NCBI RefSeq assembly: GCF_001891125.1
Contig: NZ_CP015247.1
Span: 1,196,501-1,260,500 of the forward strand
Direction: 5' to 3'
From: Leuconostoc suionicum
GTDB taxonomy: Bacteria > Bacillota > Bacilli > Lactobacillales > Lactobacillaceae
DNA: 64,000 nt
Shown piece after piece: positions 8,758 through 16,781 of the stretch; the stretch's first letter is position 1, and each line of letters opens with the position of its first letter. A model generated the notes under the pieces. The model was not told the DNA's origin, searched no databases, and saw nothing but the letters and a program-made list of their open reading frames with translations. A program made the translations under genes and the position numbers.

Positions 8758-9189
8758 TCAAATCTCATCATCGTCCTCTGGATCATCATTAATCTCAAAT
8801 TGTTTCAACGCAGAGGCGCCTTCACGCAATACACTGCTAATTAGGTCGTCTTTACTGGCACTGTCTTTCAAGATAGTAGCATTGAGTGCCATTGGAAAAT
8901 TCATCCCACCAAGAACAATTGTACTTTCTAATCTATTTTCTTGATTCAACACGTTTACAACGGTAGTCAGTGGACTACCACCGATGATGTCCCCAAGAAT
9001 AAGCAATTCTGAATTTTGTTCAAGTGTCGATAGTAAAGATCTGAAACGATTTTCAAAATGGTCAGTATCTTCACCTGATTGGAGTCCTATTGCTTTCACA
9101 GTTTTAATACCATCACCAACAAACATTTCCAGAGCGTCCTTGAGCCCCACCGAGAACTGGCCATGGCTAACCAAAATAAGATAGTTCAT
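8758..9189 (-). CDS. PTS mannose/fructose/sorbose-family IIA component
   Basis: The 143-residue EIIA starts MNYLILVSHGQFSVGLKDAL; the His in SHG (about residue 9) is the phosphoryl acceptor from HPr. LGDIIGGSPLTTV and LGGMNFPM are further family marks. It is the first gene of a IIA-IIB-IIC-IID-small membrane protein operon, with each gene following closely. The last residues (DDPEDDDEI) form an acidic tail. A cre-like box lies upstream, so expression probably falls when a preferred sugar is present. Confidence 0.93.
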   Translation of the reverse strand: MNYLILVSHGQFSVGLKDALEMFVGDGIKTVKAIGLQSGEDTDHFENRFRSLLSTLEQNSELLILGDIIGGSPLTTVVNVLNQENRLESTIVLGGMNFPMALNATILKDSASKDDLISSVLREGASALKQFEINDDPEDDDEI

Positions 9190-9258
9190 TCTTTTCTCCT
9201 ATCTTTCATAAACGGAATGTTGTTTCATTGTTACTATGAAACCCTTTGTCAGGTATTA

Positions 9259-9272
9259 TGTAAGCGCTTGCA
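9259..9272 (-). promoter_or_regulatory. cre-like box upstream of the PTS operon
   Basis: TGTAAGCGCTTGCA is a near-perfect palindrome and departs from the CcpA consensus TGWNANCGNTNWCA at one position. It lies 70 bases upstream of the IIA start. A possible promoter on the minus strand (TTGTAT, 17 bases, TAGAAT, around 9285-9315) lies just before it, which would place the box downstream of the promoter as a roadblock. Confidence 0.75.
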
Positions 9273-9351
9273 TAACCTAAATCTTATTCTACTCTTACTA
9301 TCGATAAAATACAATAATAAATAACAATATTATATGAAGTCTCTCATAACT

Positions 9352-9378
9352 AAAAAACCATAGCTCTTTGCTATGGTT
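9352..9378 (-). terminator. Terminator of the TetR gene
   Basis: On the minus strand the stem AACCATAGC/GCTATGGTT with a 5-base loop is followed by TTTTTA. The stop codon of the TetR gene (TAG at 9371-9373) lies inside the stem. Confidence 0.85.
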
Positions 9379-9946
9379 CATCATGTACTTCCTTTAAAGA
9401 TGTAAACATCTCAAGTATTTTCTTTCTGATGTTTTCCACAAATAACAACGTTTCATCATCAATGCCATTTTCAAAAGTCCAGTTAAGCGTGTCAAAGACA
9501 ATACTAGCGCCAAATTTTGCAATCAATTCGTTATACTTCAAAGATGTTTTTTCACCGAGATACTTCAGCCAATGCTGATATAATGTATCCTCAAATTTTT
9601 GTTTTAAATTAAATTCCGGTTCGTTGATTGTAAATAAAGCTTGAATAGTCTGTTTGTTGTTGACTAATTCATTGTAGAAATGTGTAATCGTTTCTTCAAA
9701 TTGCCCAGAAATCAACCCCTCAACCCTTTTATCCACAATTTTTTCAAAAACTGAAAACTGTCTTTCAACAAGCTGATTTAAAAGGTCATATTTATCTAAA
9801 TAGTGCAGATAAAATGTTGATCGGCTTGTCATAGCTTGCTTACAAATTTCGTCCACAGTTATTGATTTAAAATTTCGTTCATTCAGTAAGGTAACAAAGG
9901 CCATCTCAATGTTTTTTTTCGTCTTTATTTTTCTAATATCCGCCAT
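9371..9946 (-). CDS. TetR/AcrR family transcriptional regulator
   Basis: The 191-residue protein has a TetR-type N-terminal DNA-binding domain: FKSITVDEICKQAMTSRSTF and YLHYLDKYDLLNQL (about residues 24-57). This is followed by a mostly helical ligand-binding domain of low conservation. Such proteins normally repress a neighbouring gene and let go of DNA when a small molecule binds. It is divergent from an alpha/beta hydrolase gene, and two copies of one inverted repeat lie in the shared 141-base gap, so it very probably controls itself and the hydrolase. The inducer is unknown. AAAGGA precedes the ATG. Confidence 0.9.
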   Translation of the reverse strand: MADIRKIKTKKNIEMAFVTLLNERNFKSITVDEICKQAMTSRSTFYLHYLDKYDLLNQLVERQFSVFEKIVDKRVEGLISGQFEETITHFYNELVNNKQTIQALFTINEPEFNLKQKFEDTLYQHWLKYLGEKTSLKYNELIAKFGASIVFDTLNWTFENGIDDETLLFVENIRKKILEMFTSLKEVHDEP

Positions 9947-9961
9947 ACAAATAATCCTTTT

Positions 9962-10007
9962 CTGTCCATAACTAGACAGGTCAAATCATATCGTCCATTT
10001 ATGGACA
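9962..10007. promoter_or_regulatory. Tandem TetR-type operators
   Basis: Two 16-base inverted repeats of one pattern sit in the divergent region: TGTCCATAACTAGACA (9963-9978, plus strand) and TGTCCATAAATGGACG (9992-10007, read on the minus strand). Both fit TGTCCATAANTRGACR. Their centres are 29 bases apart, close to three helical turns. The second contains the perfect half-sites GTCCAT/ATGGAC. Confidence 0.72.
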
Positions 10008-10087
10008 TTATTAACATCAACTGATAATTGTTTGACCTTATTTTATTAATTATAATGAGTTCAACAAATAAAGAAAGAGGCACTAAT

Positions 10088-11224
10088 ATGTTTTATGAAT
10101 ATATCGAAAATAACCCACAATGGAATTTGCAAATAAATCGTCAACTTGAAGGAATCAAAGAAAGTTCAAAAGTGAAAGATGATTTAAAAATAATCATACC
10201 TAAACTAACAAATGATGCTTCTTGGTACGAAACTTGGTTCTCATTCGGTGAATTAAGAGAAAAAGAAGAAGATCATGCTCTCGCTTGCGCTTATTTTGGC
10301 CTTGCTCAGTTTTACTTAAACCAAGGTGACGAAAATAAGCAAACGGTTGTTCATCGATACTTAAATAATTTTTACCGTGCACATACTGAAATTGATTATA
10401 ATAGTTATCAAGTGCCCTATCAAAAAACATTTTTGCCTGCCATAAAGGTCAATATAAATCCCACAGCCACTAAAACTTTGATTATCATCAACGGTTTTGA
10501 TAGTTTTATGGAAGAAATATTAATTGCGGTCAATTTTTTTAAAGGAACCGATTATAATGTGATTTTATTTGACGGCCCCGGTCAAGGACGAGCCTTAATT
10601 GATAATAACATCAAGTTCACACCATATTTTGAAAATCCTGTCAGTGCAATCATTGATTATTTTAATTTAGACGAAGTTGATGCGATGGGTGTTTCATGGG
10701 GCGGTTATTTCGTTATTCGTGCTGCTGCCTACGAAAAGCGAATCAAGAACGTTGTTTGTTATGATTTCTTTTATGACGGATTAAATACTTTTTTAAAAGA
10801 TTTTTCAAAAGACACACGAAATCATATTCGTCAATTACTACAAAATAACGATGTTGAAAAAACAAATCAATTAGTCCCTCCTTTGATTAATTCTGATGCC
10901 AACTTAACCTTTCTCTTTACAAAAGGTTATGAAAATACTGGTACTAACACCCCTTACTCACTACTAAAAGAAATTGAAAAGCATACAGTGAAAGGAATTG
11001 GACATTTAGTGAATCAAAATGTATTATTACTCGCCGGAAAGGATGATCAATACGTCCCTTTTAATGACTTGGTACTAGAACAACAAGAATTAACAAACGC
11101 AAAATCACTTGAAACTAAAATTTTCACTAAAGAAACTGGTGGTGAACAGCATTGTCAAGCTGGAAGGTATGATTTAGCTTTAGTTGCCATTCAAAAATTT
11201 TTAGCCGTACACAGTGAGGGTTAA
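10088..11224 (+). CDS. Alpha/beta-hydrolase family protein
   Basis: The 378-residue protein has an N-terminal helical part of about 130 residues and then an alpha/beta-hydrolase core. A likely catalytic triad is visible: Ser in GVSWGGYF (about residue 216), Asp in AGKDDQYVPF (about 320), and His in EQHCQAGRY (about 357). DGPGQGR is the usual loop after strand 4. The layout resembles FrsA/acyl-peptidase-like hydrolases with a helical cap, but the substrate is unknown. I start it at the ATG at 10088, which has AGAGG 7 bases upstream; an in-frame ATG 20 codons earlier would place the promoter region inside the gene. It lies opposite the TetR gene and is probably its target, so a detoxifying or esterase role is a reasonable guess only. 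Confidence 0.85.
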   Translation: MFYEYIENNPQWNLQINRQLEGIKESSKVKDDLKIIIPKLTNDASWYETWFSFGELREKEEDHALACAYFGLAQFYLNQGDENKQTVVHRYLNNFYRAHTEIDYNSYQVPYQKTFLPAIKVNINPTATKTLIIINGFDSFMEEILIAVNFFKGTDYNVILFDGPGQGRALIDNNIKFTPYFENPVSAIIDYFNLDEVDAMGVSWGGYFVIRAAAYEKRIKNVVCYDFFYDGLNTFLKDFSKDTRNHIRQLLQNNDVEKTNQLVPPLINSDANLTFLFTKGYENTGTNTPYSLLKEIEKHTVKGIGHLVNQNVLLLAGKDDQYVPFNDLVLEQQELTNAKSLETKIFTKETGGEQHCQAGRYDLALVAIQKFLAVHSEG

Positions 11225-11293
11225 AATACGCTGGTTTAATCAATACTTTTGGTTATTTTATCCGATTCATTTTTTTGAAATCTGAACCTATGG

Positions 11294-11299
11294 TATAAT
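11294..11299 (+). promoter_or_regulatory. Extended -10 promoter for the small basic protein gene
   Basis: TGGTATAAT gives a perfect TATAAT with the TG of an extended -10 element, 27 bases before the start codon. The -35 region is T-rich and weak, as is common for extended -10 promoters. Confidence 0.65.
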
Positions 11300-11325
11300 G
11301 GGAACTTCAAAAGGAGTTTAAAAAC

Positions 11326-11469
11326 ATGGGACGATATCAAATTGACTTTAAACAGAAACAGGCTAATGCTAAGTACAAGTCTAGTCAACAAACGCAAGCT
11401 ACTAAAGCCGAAAAAGTCGCTGCTATCAAGTCAGCCTTACTTTCACAAGCAAAAAAACAAGATAAGTAA
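11326..11469 (+). CDS. Small basic protein, 47 residues, unknown function
   Basis: This short gene is easily missed. It begins MGRYQIDFKQKQANAKYK and is rich in Lys, Gln and Ala (about 11 Lys, 2 Arg/His-like, few acids), so it is strongly basic and probably helical. It has all the parts of a real gene: an extended -10 promoter, AAGGAG 9 bases before the ATG, and its own terminator whose stem begins at the last codons. I do not recognise a family. A role in binding nucleic acid or the ribosome would fit its charge, but that is only a guess. Confidence 0.75.
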   Translation: MGRYQIDFKQKQANAKYKSSQQTQATKAEKVAAIKSALLSQAKKQDK

Positions 11470-11483
11470 TTATCTTGTTTTTT
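11455..11483 (+). terminator. Terminator of the small basic protein gene
   Basis: The stem AAACAAGATAA/TTATCTTGTTT has a 4-base loop and is followed by TTT. It overlaps the stop codon of the small gene. Confidence 0.85.
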
Positions 11484-11508
11484 GTTTGTTCGAAAAAAAC
11501 TAAATTAA

Positions 11509-12375
11509 TCAGCTAAAGGTTCGCACACTTTCAACGACTTCTTCTGATCGACTAATTAATTTTGCACCTAATTGTAATAACTCATTAGTTCCCTGAGAAT
11601 TTTCAGAGAAAATAGGCCCTGGTACAGACAACACTTCTCTGTTATTTTGCAGCGCATAGTTGGCAGTTATTAAACTTCCAGACTTTATTTTAGCTTCAAT
11701 AACCAATGTAGCCGATGATAGACCCGCAATGATACGGTTTCTTGCTGGAAAATGAGACTTATGTGGCCCAACATCATGTGCATATTCACTTAAGACAATG
11801 CCATGTTGTGCAACTTGTTGTTGTAATACTCTATTCTTTGCAGGATAAGCAATGTTCAAGCCAGTCCCTATAACTGCTATAGGCACACCCTGATTGGCAA
11901 ATGTAACTTGGTGCGCCATTACATCGATACCGTTAGCTAGTCCCGAAACAATGGCTGTCCCTCTATTTATTACGTTTGGCAATAGTGATCGTAAACACTC
12001 TAGTCCATAGGGCGTTGCAGTTCTTGTGCCCACTACTGCTAAATTAGGTAATTTCAGTGCGTTTAAATTACCTTCATAAAAAAGAATTAATGGCGGGTCA
12101 AATATTTCTTTTAGTTGTATCGGATAACAGTCATCAAAATAAGTAAAATAATTTTCCTGACTTGTTGCTGCCTTCTGACAAGCTACTGCATATGTAGCTT
12201 TTATTTTAGCAATATGTTGCGGTAATGGTTTGACTACTGCTAGTAAAGTTTCAATATTCCAAGGATAATTCTCCGATATCAAATGTTTATCAATTACTTC
12301 AATCACTCGCTTTTCTCCAGCATGACCAATGCCTGAAGTTAAATGTAAACCTAATAAAAACTGTTTTAAAATCAT
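11509..12375 (-). CDS. dprA: DNA-processing protein DprA (Smf)
   Basis: The 288-residue protein holds the Rossmann-like DprA core: VVGTRTATPYGLE, SGLANGIDVMAHQ, AVIGTGLNIAYPAKN, SEYAHDVGPHKSHFPARNR and EAKIKSGSLITANYAL. DprA binds incoming single-stranded DNA during natural transformation and loads RecA. The C-terminal winged-helix domain found in some members is missing, as is usual for short forms. I choose the ATG at 12375 (MILKQFLLGL) because GAGG stands 8 bases upstream; an earlier in-frame start lacks a site. It lies 54 bases behind the ABC-F gene, separated by that gene's terminator. Its presence does not by itself show that the strain is competent. Confidence 0.94.
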   Translation of the reverse strand: MILKQFLLGLHLTSGIGHAGEKRVIEVIDKHLISENYPWNIETLLAVVKPLPQHIAKIKATYAVACQKAATSQENYFTYFDDCYPIQLKEIFDPPLILFYEGNLNALKLPNLAVVGTRTATPYGLECLRSLLPNVINRGTAIVSGLANGIDVMAHQVTFANQGVPIAVIGTGLNIAYPAKNRVLQQQVAQHGIVLSEYAHDVGPHKSHFPARNRIIAGLSSATLVIEAKIKSGSLITANYALQNNREVLSVPGPIFSENSQGTNELLQLGAKLISRSEEVVESVRTFS

Positions 12376-12411
12376 ATTATTTTCCTCTTGAAATAATACG
12401 AAACCCAAAAA

Positions 12412-12440
12412 TAAAAAGCTTATGATTTATCACAAGCCTT
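12412..12440 (-). terminator. Terminator of the ABC-F gene
   Basis: On the minus strand an 11-bp stem AAGGCTTGTGA/TCATAAGCTTT, with three G-U pairs and a short loop, is followed by TTA-rich DNA. It overlaps the ABC-F stop codon. Confidence 0.65.
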
Positions 12441-14307
12441 CCACAATTTCACTCAAATATTCCCAGCGATTCATTTTTTCTTCCAGGGCCTCATTTAGCG
12501 AATCTAACTCTTTTTGTAAATCGCCTAACAAGACATAATTTGTACCATTTTGAGCCATCTCTTCAGGAATTTCAGAGATTCTTTGTTCAATTGAAGCTAT
12601 ATCATCTTCAATTGTTTGCCACTCTTTTTTTTCATTGTATGTTAACTTCTTTTTTTGCGGCTTCTTATCAGTAACTACTTTTTCTTCTTTTTGTGCTGGT
12701 GCTGATTTCGCTAAGTCCATCGCCAGATAGTCACTGAACAGGCCATCAAAGCGTTTGACAACACCATTCCCTTCAAACATATATAGTTGATTAGCAACTT
12801 TATCCAAAAAATAACGATCATGGGAAACAGTAATTACGGCCCCAGCAAAACCAGACAGGAAATCTTCTAGAACAGTTAATGTTCCAATATCAAGATCATT
12901 CGTCGGCTCATCAAGCAAAAGCACATTAGGTTGTTGTAGTAGCAGTTTCAATAAGTACAGTCGCCTTTTTTCACCACCAGACAACTGCCGAATTAATGTC
13001 CCATGCATAAATGGTGGAAATAGAAATTGCTCTAATAAGTCCGAGACACTAATTTGATTCCCGTCTTTGTCCTTTACAGTAGTTGCAACGTCTGACAAAT
13101 AAGCAATCACACGCTTATCATCTGGAATCTCTTCAGTAACCTGTGTATAATAAGCCATCTTTACAGTTTCACCTAATTCAATGATTCCGCTAGTTAATGG
13201 CACTCTCCCAGCTATTGCATTCAAAAAAGTAGATTTTCCCGCGCCATTGGCACCTGTAATACCTATACGATCACCTGAGGAAACTCGTAAATTGAAATTT
13301 TCAAATATTTTTTTATTGTCAAATTGAATAGTCGCATCTTCAATAACAATTACTTTTTTTCCTAAACGTTGCTGTCCAAGATTAACAGCAACATCTTCAT
13401 CGAGCTGTAGTGTACCCATGTTAGCTTCTAGCTCAGCAAAAGCATTCTCTCGCCCTTTTTGTTTGGTTGTTCGGGCACGAGCAGATTTACGCATCCATGC
13501 TAGCTCTTGTTTGTATAGTTGCTGTTGCTTGTGTTCAGCGACCTTGCCCTGCTCAATACGCTGAGACTTTCCACTCATATAATCTTGGTAGTTACCTTGA
13601 TATTCATACAAATCGCCAAATGATAATTCGAATATTCTTGTTGTGACAGCATCCAAAAAATAACGATCATGAGTAACAACTAAAACTGCCCCCTTATAGG
13701 TAGCTAAATACTTTTCTAACCAAGAAATAGAATCAAAATCTAAATGGTTAGTAGGTTCATCCAATATCAATAAGTCTGGCTCTTGAATCAAGACTTGGGC
13801 TAATCCAACTCTTTTCCGTTGTCCCCCTGAAAGTTCGCTCACTTTTTTATGCAACTCTGGCATATGTAGCTGTGTTAGAATTGTTTTTACCTGAGATTCC
13901 GTTGTCCAGGCATCATCTCGGTCCATGGCATCTTGTGCTTTTTCAAAATTTTGGGCAACTTTTTCATCTGTGGGCTGCTCTCCGAATTTCCGCAACGCAT
14001 ATTCATACTGTCGTATCGTCTGGAATACTGGTTGATCACCAGACAAGATTGCATCCATCAATAAGGAATGGTCATCCAAATACGGCTCTTGCGCCAGATA
14101 TCCGATTGTATAGTCATTTTGCTTCGTGATTGTTCCAGCATCAGCTGGCTTTTTGCCAGAAATGGCATTCAGAAGAGAAGTTTTTCCACTGCCGTTTACA
14201 CCAATTAAACCAATTCGATCACCTTCCGTAATCAAAAATGAAATATCATTGAAAAGAACCTTTTCGCCATATGTACTTTTTAAATTGTCTACTCTAAATT
14301 GTTTCAT
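12430..14307 (-). CDS. ABC-F family ATPase (Uup-like)
   Basis: The 625-residue soluble protein has two ATP-binding cassettes without membrane segments. Cassette one has GVNGSGKTSLLN (about residue 36), LSGGQRKRVGLAQ and LLILDEPTNHLD; cassette two has GANGAGKSTFLN, LSGGEKRRLYLL and LLLDEPTNDLD. The linker after cassette one is rich in Arg and Lys (MRKSARARTTKQKGREN), as in ABC-F proteins that work on the ribosome. A C-terminal coiled coil (about 555-625) places it nearer to Uup than to EttA. ABC-F proteins act on ribosomes, and some protect against antibiotics; nothing here shows resistance. There is no Shine-Dalgarno sequence before the ATG, and a TATAAT box ends only 6 bases upstream, so the mRNA may be leaderless. 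Confidence 0.9.
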   Translation of the reverse strand: MKQFRVDNLKSTYGEKVLFNDISFLITEGDRIGLIGVNGSGKTSLLNAISGKKPADAGTITKQNDYTIGYLAQEPYLDDHSLLMDAILSGDQPVFQTIRQYEYALRKFGEQPTDEKVAQNFEKAQDAMDRDDAWTTESQVKTILTQLHMPELHKKVSELSGGQRKRVGLAQVLIQEPDLLILDEPTNHLDFDSISWLEKYLATYKGAVLVVTHDRYFLDAVTTRIFELSFGDLYEYQGNYQDYMSGKSQRIEQGKVAEHKQQQLYKQELAWMRKSARARTTKQKGRENAFAELEANMGTLQLDEDVAVNLGQQRLGKKVIVIEDATIQFDNKKIFENFNLRVSSGDRIGITGANGAGKSTFLNAIAGRVPLTSGIIELGETVKMAYYTQVTEEIPDDKRVIAYLSDVATTVKDKDGNQISVSDLLEQFLFPPFMHGTLIRQLSGGEKRRLYLLKLLLQQPNVLLLDEPTNDLDIGTLTVLEDFLSGFAGAVITVSHDRYFLDKVANQLYMFEGNGVVKRFDGLFSDYLAMDLAKSAPAQKEEKVVTDKKPQKKKLTYNEKKEWQTIEDDIASIEQRISEIPEEMAQNGTNYVLLGDLQKELDSLNEALEEKMNRWEYLSEIVEGL

Positions 14308-14313
14308 AATACT

Positions 14314-14319
14314 ATTATA
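14314..14319 (-). promoter_or_regulatory. -10 box adjacent to the ABC-F start codon
   Basis: TATAAT on the minus strand is followed by six bases and then the ATG of the ABC-F gene. Transcription would begin at or within a base of the start codon. The -35 region is poorly conserved. Confidence 0.55.
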
Positions 14320-14400
14320 ACCATTATTGGGGGTTTATATCTCAATAAGTTTTAGATATAATAAGATAACCATTTTAAGGTAACAGAAAGGATTATTTTC

Positions 14401-15339
14401 ATGAATTTAACTGCTAACATCGCTGGTTTCAACTTCGACCACATTTTACTCAACGCTGCAGGTGTTGTGTGCCAGACTAGCGACGAATTAGATAGTGTTC
14501 TAGCATCTGACTACACGGGCGCTGTTGTGACGAAATCAGCAACTCCAAGCCTTCGCCCAGGGAACGTCTCGCCTCGATATCATGAATTGACCAATGGCTT
14601 AGGCACGATTAATTCAATGGGCTTACCAAATGAGGGCTTTGCATATTACATGGATTATGTTACCCAAAAACAAACAGACAAGCCAATCTTCTTCTCAGTT
14701 GCTGGTTTATCCAAGCAAGAGAACTTAGATATGTTGCACAAGATAGAAGAATCAAAATTCAATGGCCTTGTTGAACTAAATCTATCTTGTCCTAATGTGC
14801 CCGGCAAGCCTCAAACAGCTTATGATTTTGAAACAACTGAAGAAATTTTAACTGAAGTATTTTCATTTTTCACCAAGCCTCTTGGCGTTAAGTTGCCACC
14901 CTACTTTGATATTGTGCATTTTGACAATATTGCAAATATTTTAAATAAATTTCCATTAGCCTTTGTCAATGCCATCAACTCAATTGGTAATGGCCTAGTG
15001 ATTGATGAAGAAACTGACACAGTTGTGATTAAACCAAAAGGTGGTTTTGGTGGTGTCGGTGGTCCCATTGTCAAAGCAACAGCGCTAGCCAATGTTAGAG
15101 CACTACGTCAGCGGTTAAGCCCAACTATTAAAATGATTGGTACTGGTGGGGTTACTTCTGGACGTGATGTTTATGAACACGTTTTGTGTGGCGCTGACTT
15201 AGTTGAAGTTGGTTCACAATTAGCAATCGAAGGAATATCTGTTTTTGAACGTTTGGAAAAAGAGTTAACAGCTATTTTAACAGAAAAAGGCTATAATTCT
15301 CTTGATGAAGTTCGTGGGCAGTTGAAAATAATTGAGTAA
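14401..15339 (+). CDS. pyrD: Dihydroorotate dehydrogenase, class 1A (fumarate-type)
   Basis: The 312-residue FMN enzyme oxidises dihydroorotate to orotate in pyrimidine synthesis. The active-site loop NLSCPNVPGKPQ (about residues 128-139) carries Cys as the catalytic base, which marks class 1; the length, and the lack of a pyrK partner next to it, point to class 1A, which uses fumarate. The C-terminal FMN-phosphate site GTGGVTSGRDVYEHVLCGA is present. AAAGGA precedes the ATG at 8 bases. It stands alone here, away from other pyr genes, with a TATAAT at 14357-14362 and an 8-bp inverted repeat TTATATCT/AGATATAA around it. Confidence 0.95.
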   Translation: MNLTANIAGFNFDHILLNAAGVVCQTSDELDSVLASDYTGAVVTKSATPSLRPGNVSPRYHELTNGLGTINSMGLPNEGFAYYMDYVTQKQTDKPIFFSVAGLSKQENLDMLHKIEESKFNGLVELNLSCPNVPGKPQTAYDFETTEEILTEVFSFFTKPLGVKLPPYFDIVHFDNIANILNKFPLAFVNAINSIGNGLVIDEETDTVVIKPKGGFGGVGGPIVKATALANVRALRQRLSPTIKMIGTGGVTSGRDVYEHVLCGADLVEVGSQLAIEGISVFERLEKELTAILTEKGYNSLDEVRGQLKIIE

Positions 15340-15342
15340 ATA

Positions 15343-15370
15343 AAAAAAGTTGGCTTACGCCAACTTTTTT
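15343..15370. terminator. Bidirectional terminator between pyrD and ackA
   Basis: The stem AAAAAAGTTGGC/GCCAACTTTTTT has a 4-base loop (TTAC) with A and T runs on both flanks. It serves pyrD on the plus strand and ackA on the minus strand. Confidence 0.92.
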
Positions 15371-16625
15371 ATTTTGTGTTTTGTAATGTTACCACATCAC
15401 GTGCAATCATTAATTCCTCATTTGTCGGAATCAATAACCCAGTTACTTTAGAACTGGACGATGTAATAATTGTTTCTTTACCACGAACATTGTTTGCTTC
15501 TTCATCTAGATCAACGCCTGCAAATGCCAATGATTTCAATACTTTAGCGCGTGTTACTGCATCGTTTTCACCGATACCTGCTGTGAAAATAATAGCATCC
15601 ACACGACCTAGTTCAGCAAAATACTGCCCTGCATAACGAATCACACGATCGTAGAACATGTCCAATGCCAATTGCGCATGAGTATTGGTTTCCTGAACAT
15701 TTTCCAAATCACGCATGTCACTTGAAATAGTTGAGATACCTAATAGACCAGACTTTTTATTTAAGACATTAAGCATTTCTTCATTTGAAAGGCCTTCACG
15801 TTCTTGAATATAATAAATTAATGATGGATCCACATCTCCAGAACGAGTCGCCATTGTCAAGCCAGCAAGCGGTGTGAATCCCATTGACGTATCGTATGAC
15901 TTACCATTTTTAATTGCCGTTACTGACGCTCCAGCACCCAAATGAAATGAAATCGCATTGAATTCATCTAATGGTATTCCTAATTTGTCTGCCGCTCGTT
16001 CAGTTACATAACGGTGTGAAGTTCCATGCGCACCATATTTACGAGCACCGTAGCGTGCGTAATATTCATATGGCAAGCTATATAGATAATTTTTTTCAGG
16101 CATTGTTTGATGAAATGATGTATCAAACACTGCAACAGAAGTTGCATGTGGCAACAATTTTTGGAATGCCCGAATTCCCATTGCATTAGCTGGGTTGTGC
16201 AATGGTGCGTAATCAGCTAAGCGATCTATCTTGGATAACACCTCATCATCAACAATAACTGAATGATTGAACCATTCACCACCAGCAACAACGCGATGGC
16301 CGACACCTGTTATTTCTTGAAAATCTTTAATAATTCCTAAATCTGATAACTTTTTTAACATCAAATCAATCGCTTCATGATGATTTTTAATTGGTAATTC
16401 AGCTTCATATTTCTGATCACCACTTTTAGTTAATGAAATTGTACCATCTTCAGTACCAACCAAACGAACAGGTTCAACATCTGCACCATACTTAATTGTA
16501 ATGATTGCATCGTCCATACCAATTCGTTCGATTACCCCTTGTGTAATAACTATTTCCTCGGGCATTTCTAACAATTGAAACTTAAGTGAAGAACTTCCGG
16601 CGTTTACTGCCATTATTTTTGACAT
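15369..16625 (-). CDS. ackA: Acetate kinase
   Basis: The 418-residue enzyme converts acetyl phosphate and ADP to acetate and ATP, the energy-yielding end step when a heterofermenter does not have to make ethanol. Motifs include VNAGSSSLKF at the N-terminus, GHRVVAGGE, HNPANAMGI, VFDTSFHQTMP, GAHGTSHRYV, HLGAGASVTAIKNGKS, MGFTPLAGLTMATRSGDVDP and FTAGIGEN. Length is slightly above the usual 400 residues. A cre-like box lies 87 bases upstream. It has no operon partner. Confidence 0.97.
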   Translation of the reverse strand: MSKIMAVNAGSSSLKFQLLEMPEEIVITQGVIERIGMDDAIITIKYGADVEPVRLVGTEDGTISLTKSGDQKYEAELPIKNHHEAIDLMLKKLSDLGIIKDFQEITGVGHRVVAGGEWFNHSVIVDDEVLSKIDRLADYAPLHNPANAMGIRAFQKLLPHATSVAVFDTSFHQTMPEKNYLYSLPYEYYARYGARKYGAHGTSHRYVTERAADKLGIPLDEFNAISFHLGAGASVTAIKNGKSYDTSMGFTPLAGLTMATRSGDVDPSLIYYIQEREGLSNEEMLNVLNKKSGLLGISTISSDMRDLENVQETNTHAQLALDMFYDRVIRYAGQYFAELGRVDAIIFTAGIGENDAVTRAKVLKSLAFAGVDLDEEANNVRGKETIITSSSSKVTGLLIPTNEELMIARDVVTLQNTK

Positions 16626-16711
16626 CTGCGTCTACTCTTTTAATCCTTTTCTTTTCTAAAACTATATTATACAGTAAATTTAAGATAATAACGATAATAT
16701 ATTCAAAATTA

Positions 16712-16725
16712 AGTAAGCGTTTTCA
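16712..16725 (-). promoter_or_regulatory. cre-like box upstream of ackA
   Basis: On the minus strand the site reads TGAAAACGCTTACT, one mismatch from the CcpA consensus. In other Firmicutes ackA is activated by CcpA from an upstream cre; the position before ackA fits that, but the site also precedes the divergent amidase gene. Confidence 0.7.
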
Positions 16726-16781
16726 AAAATAAAAATATGGTAAACTACTATATATAAATAGAAAATGTGCGCAAGGATATT

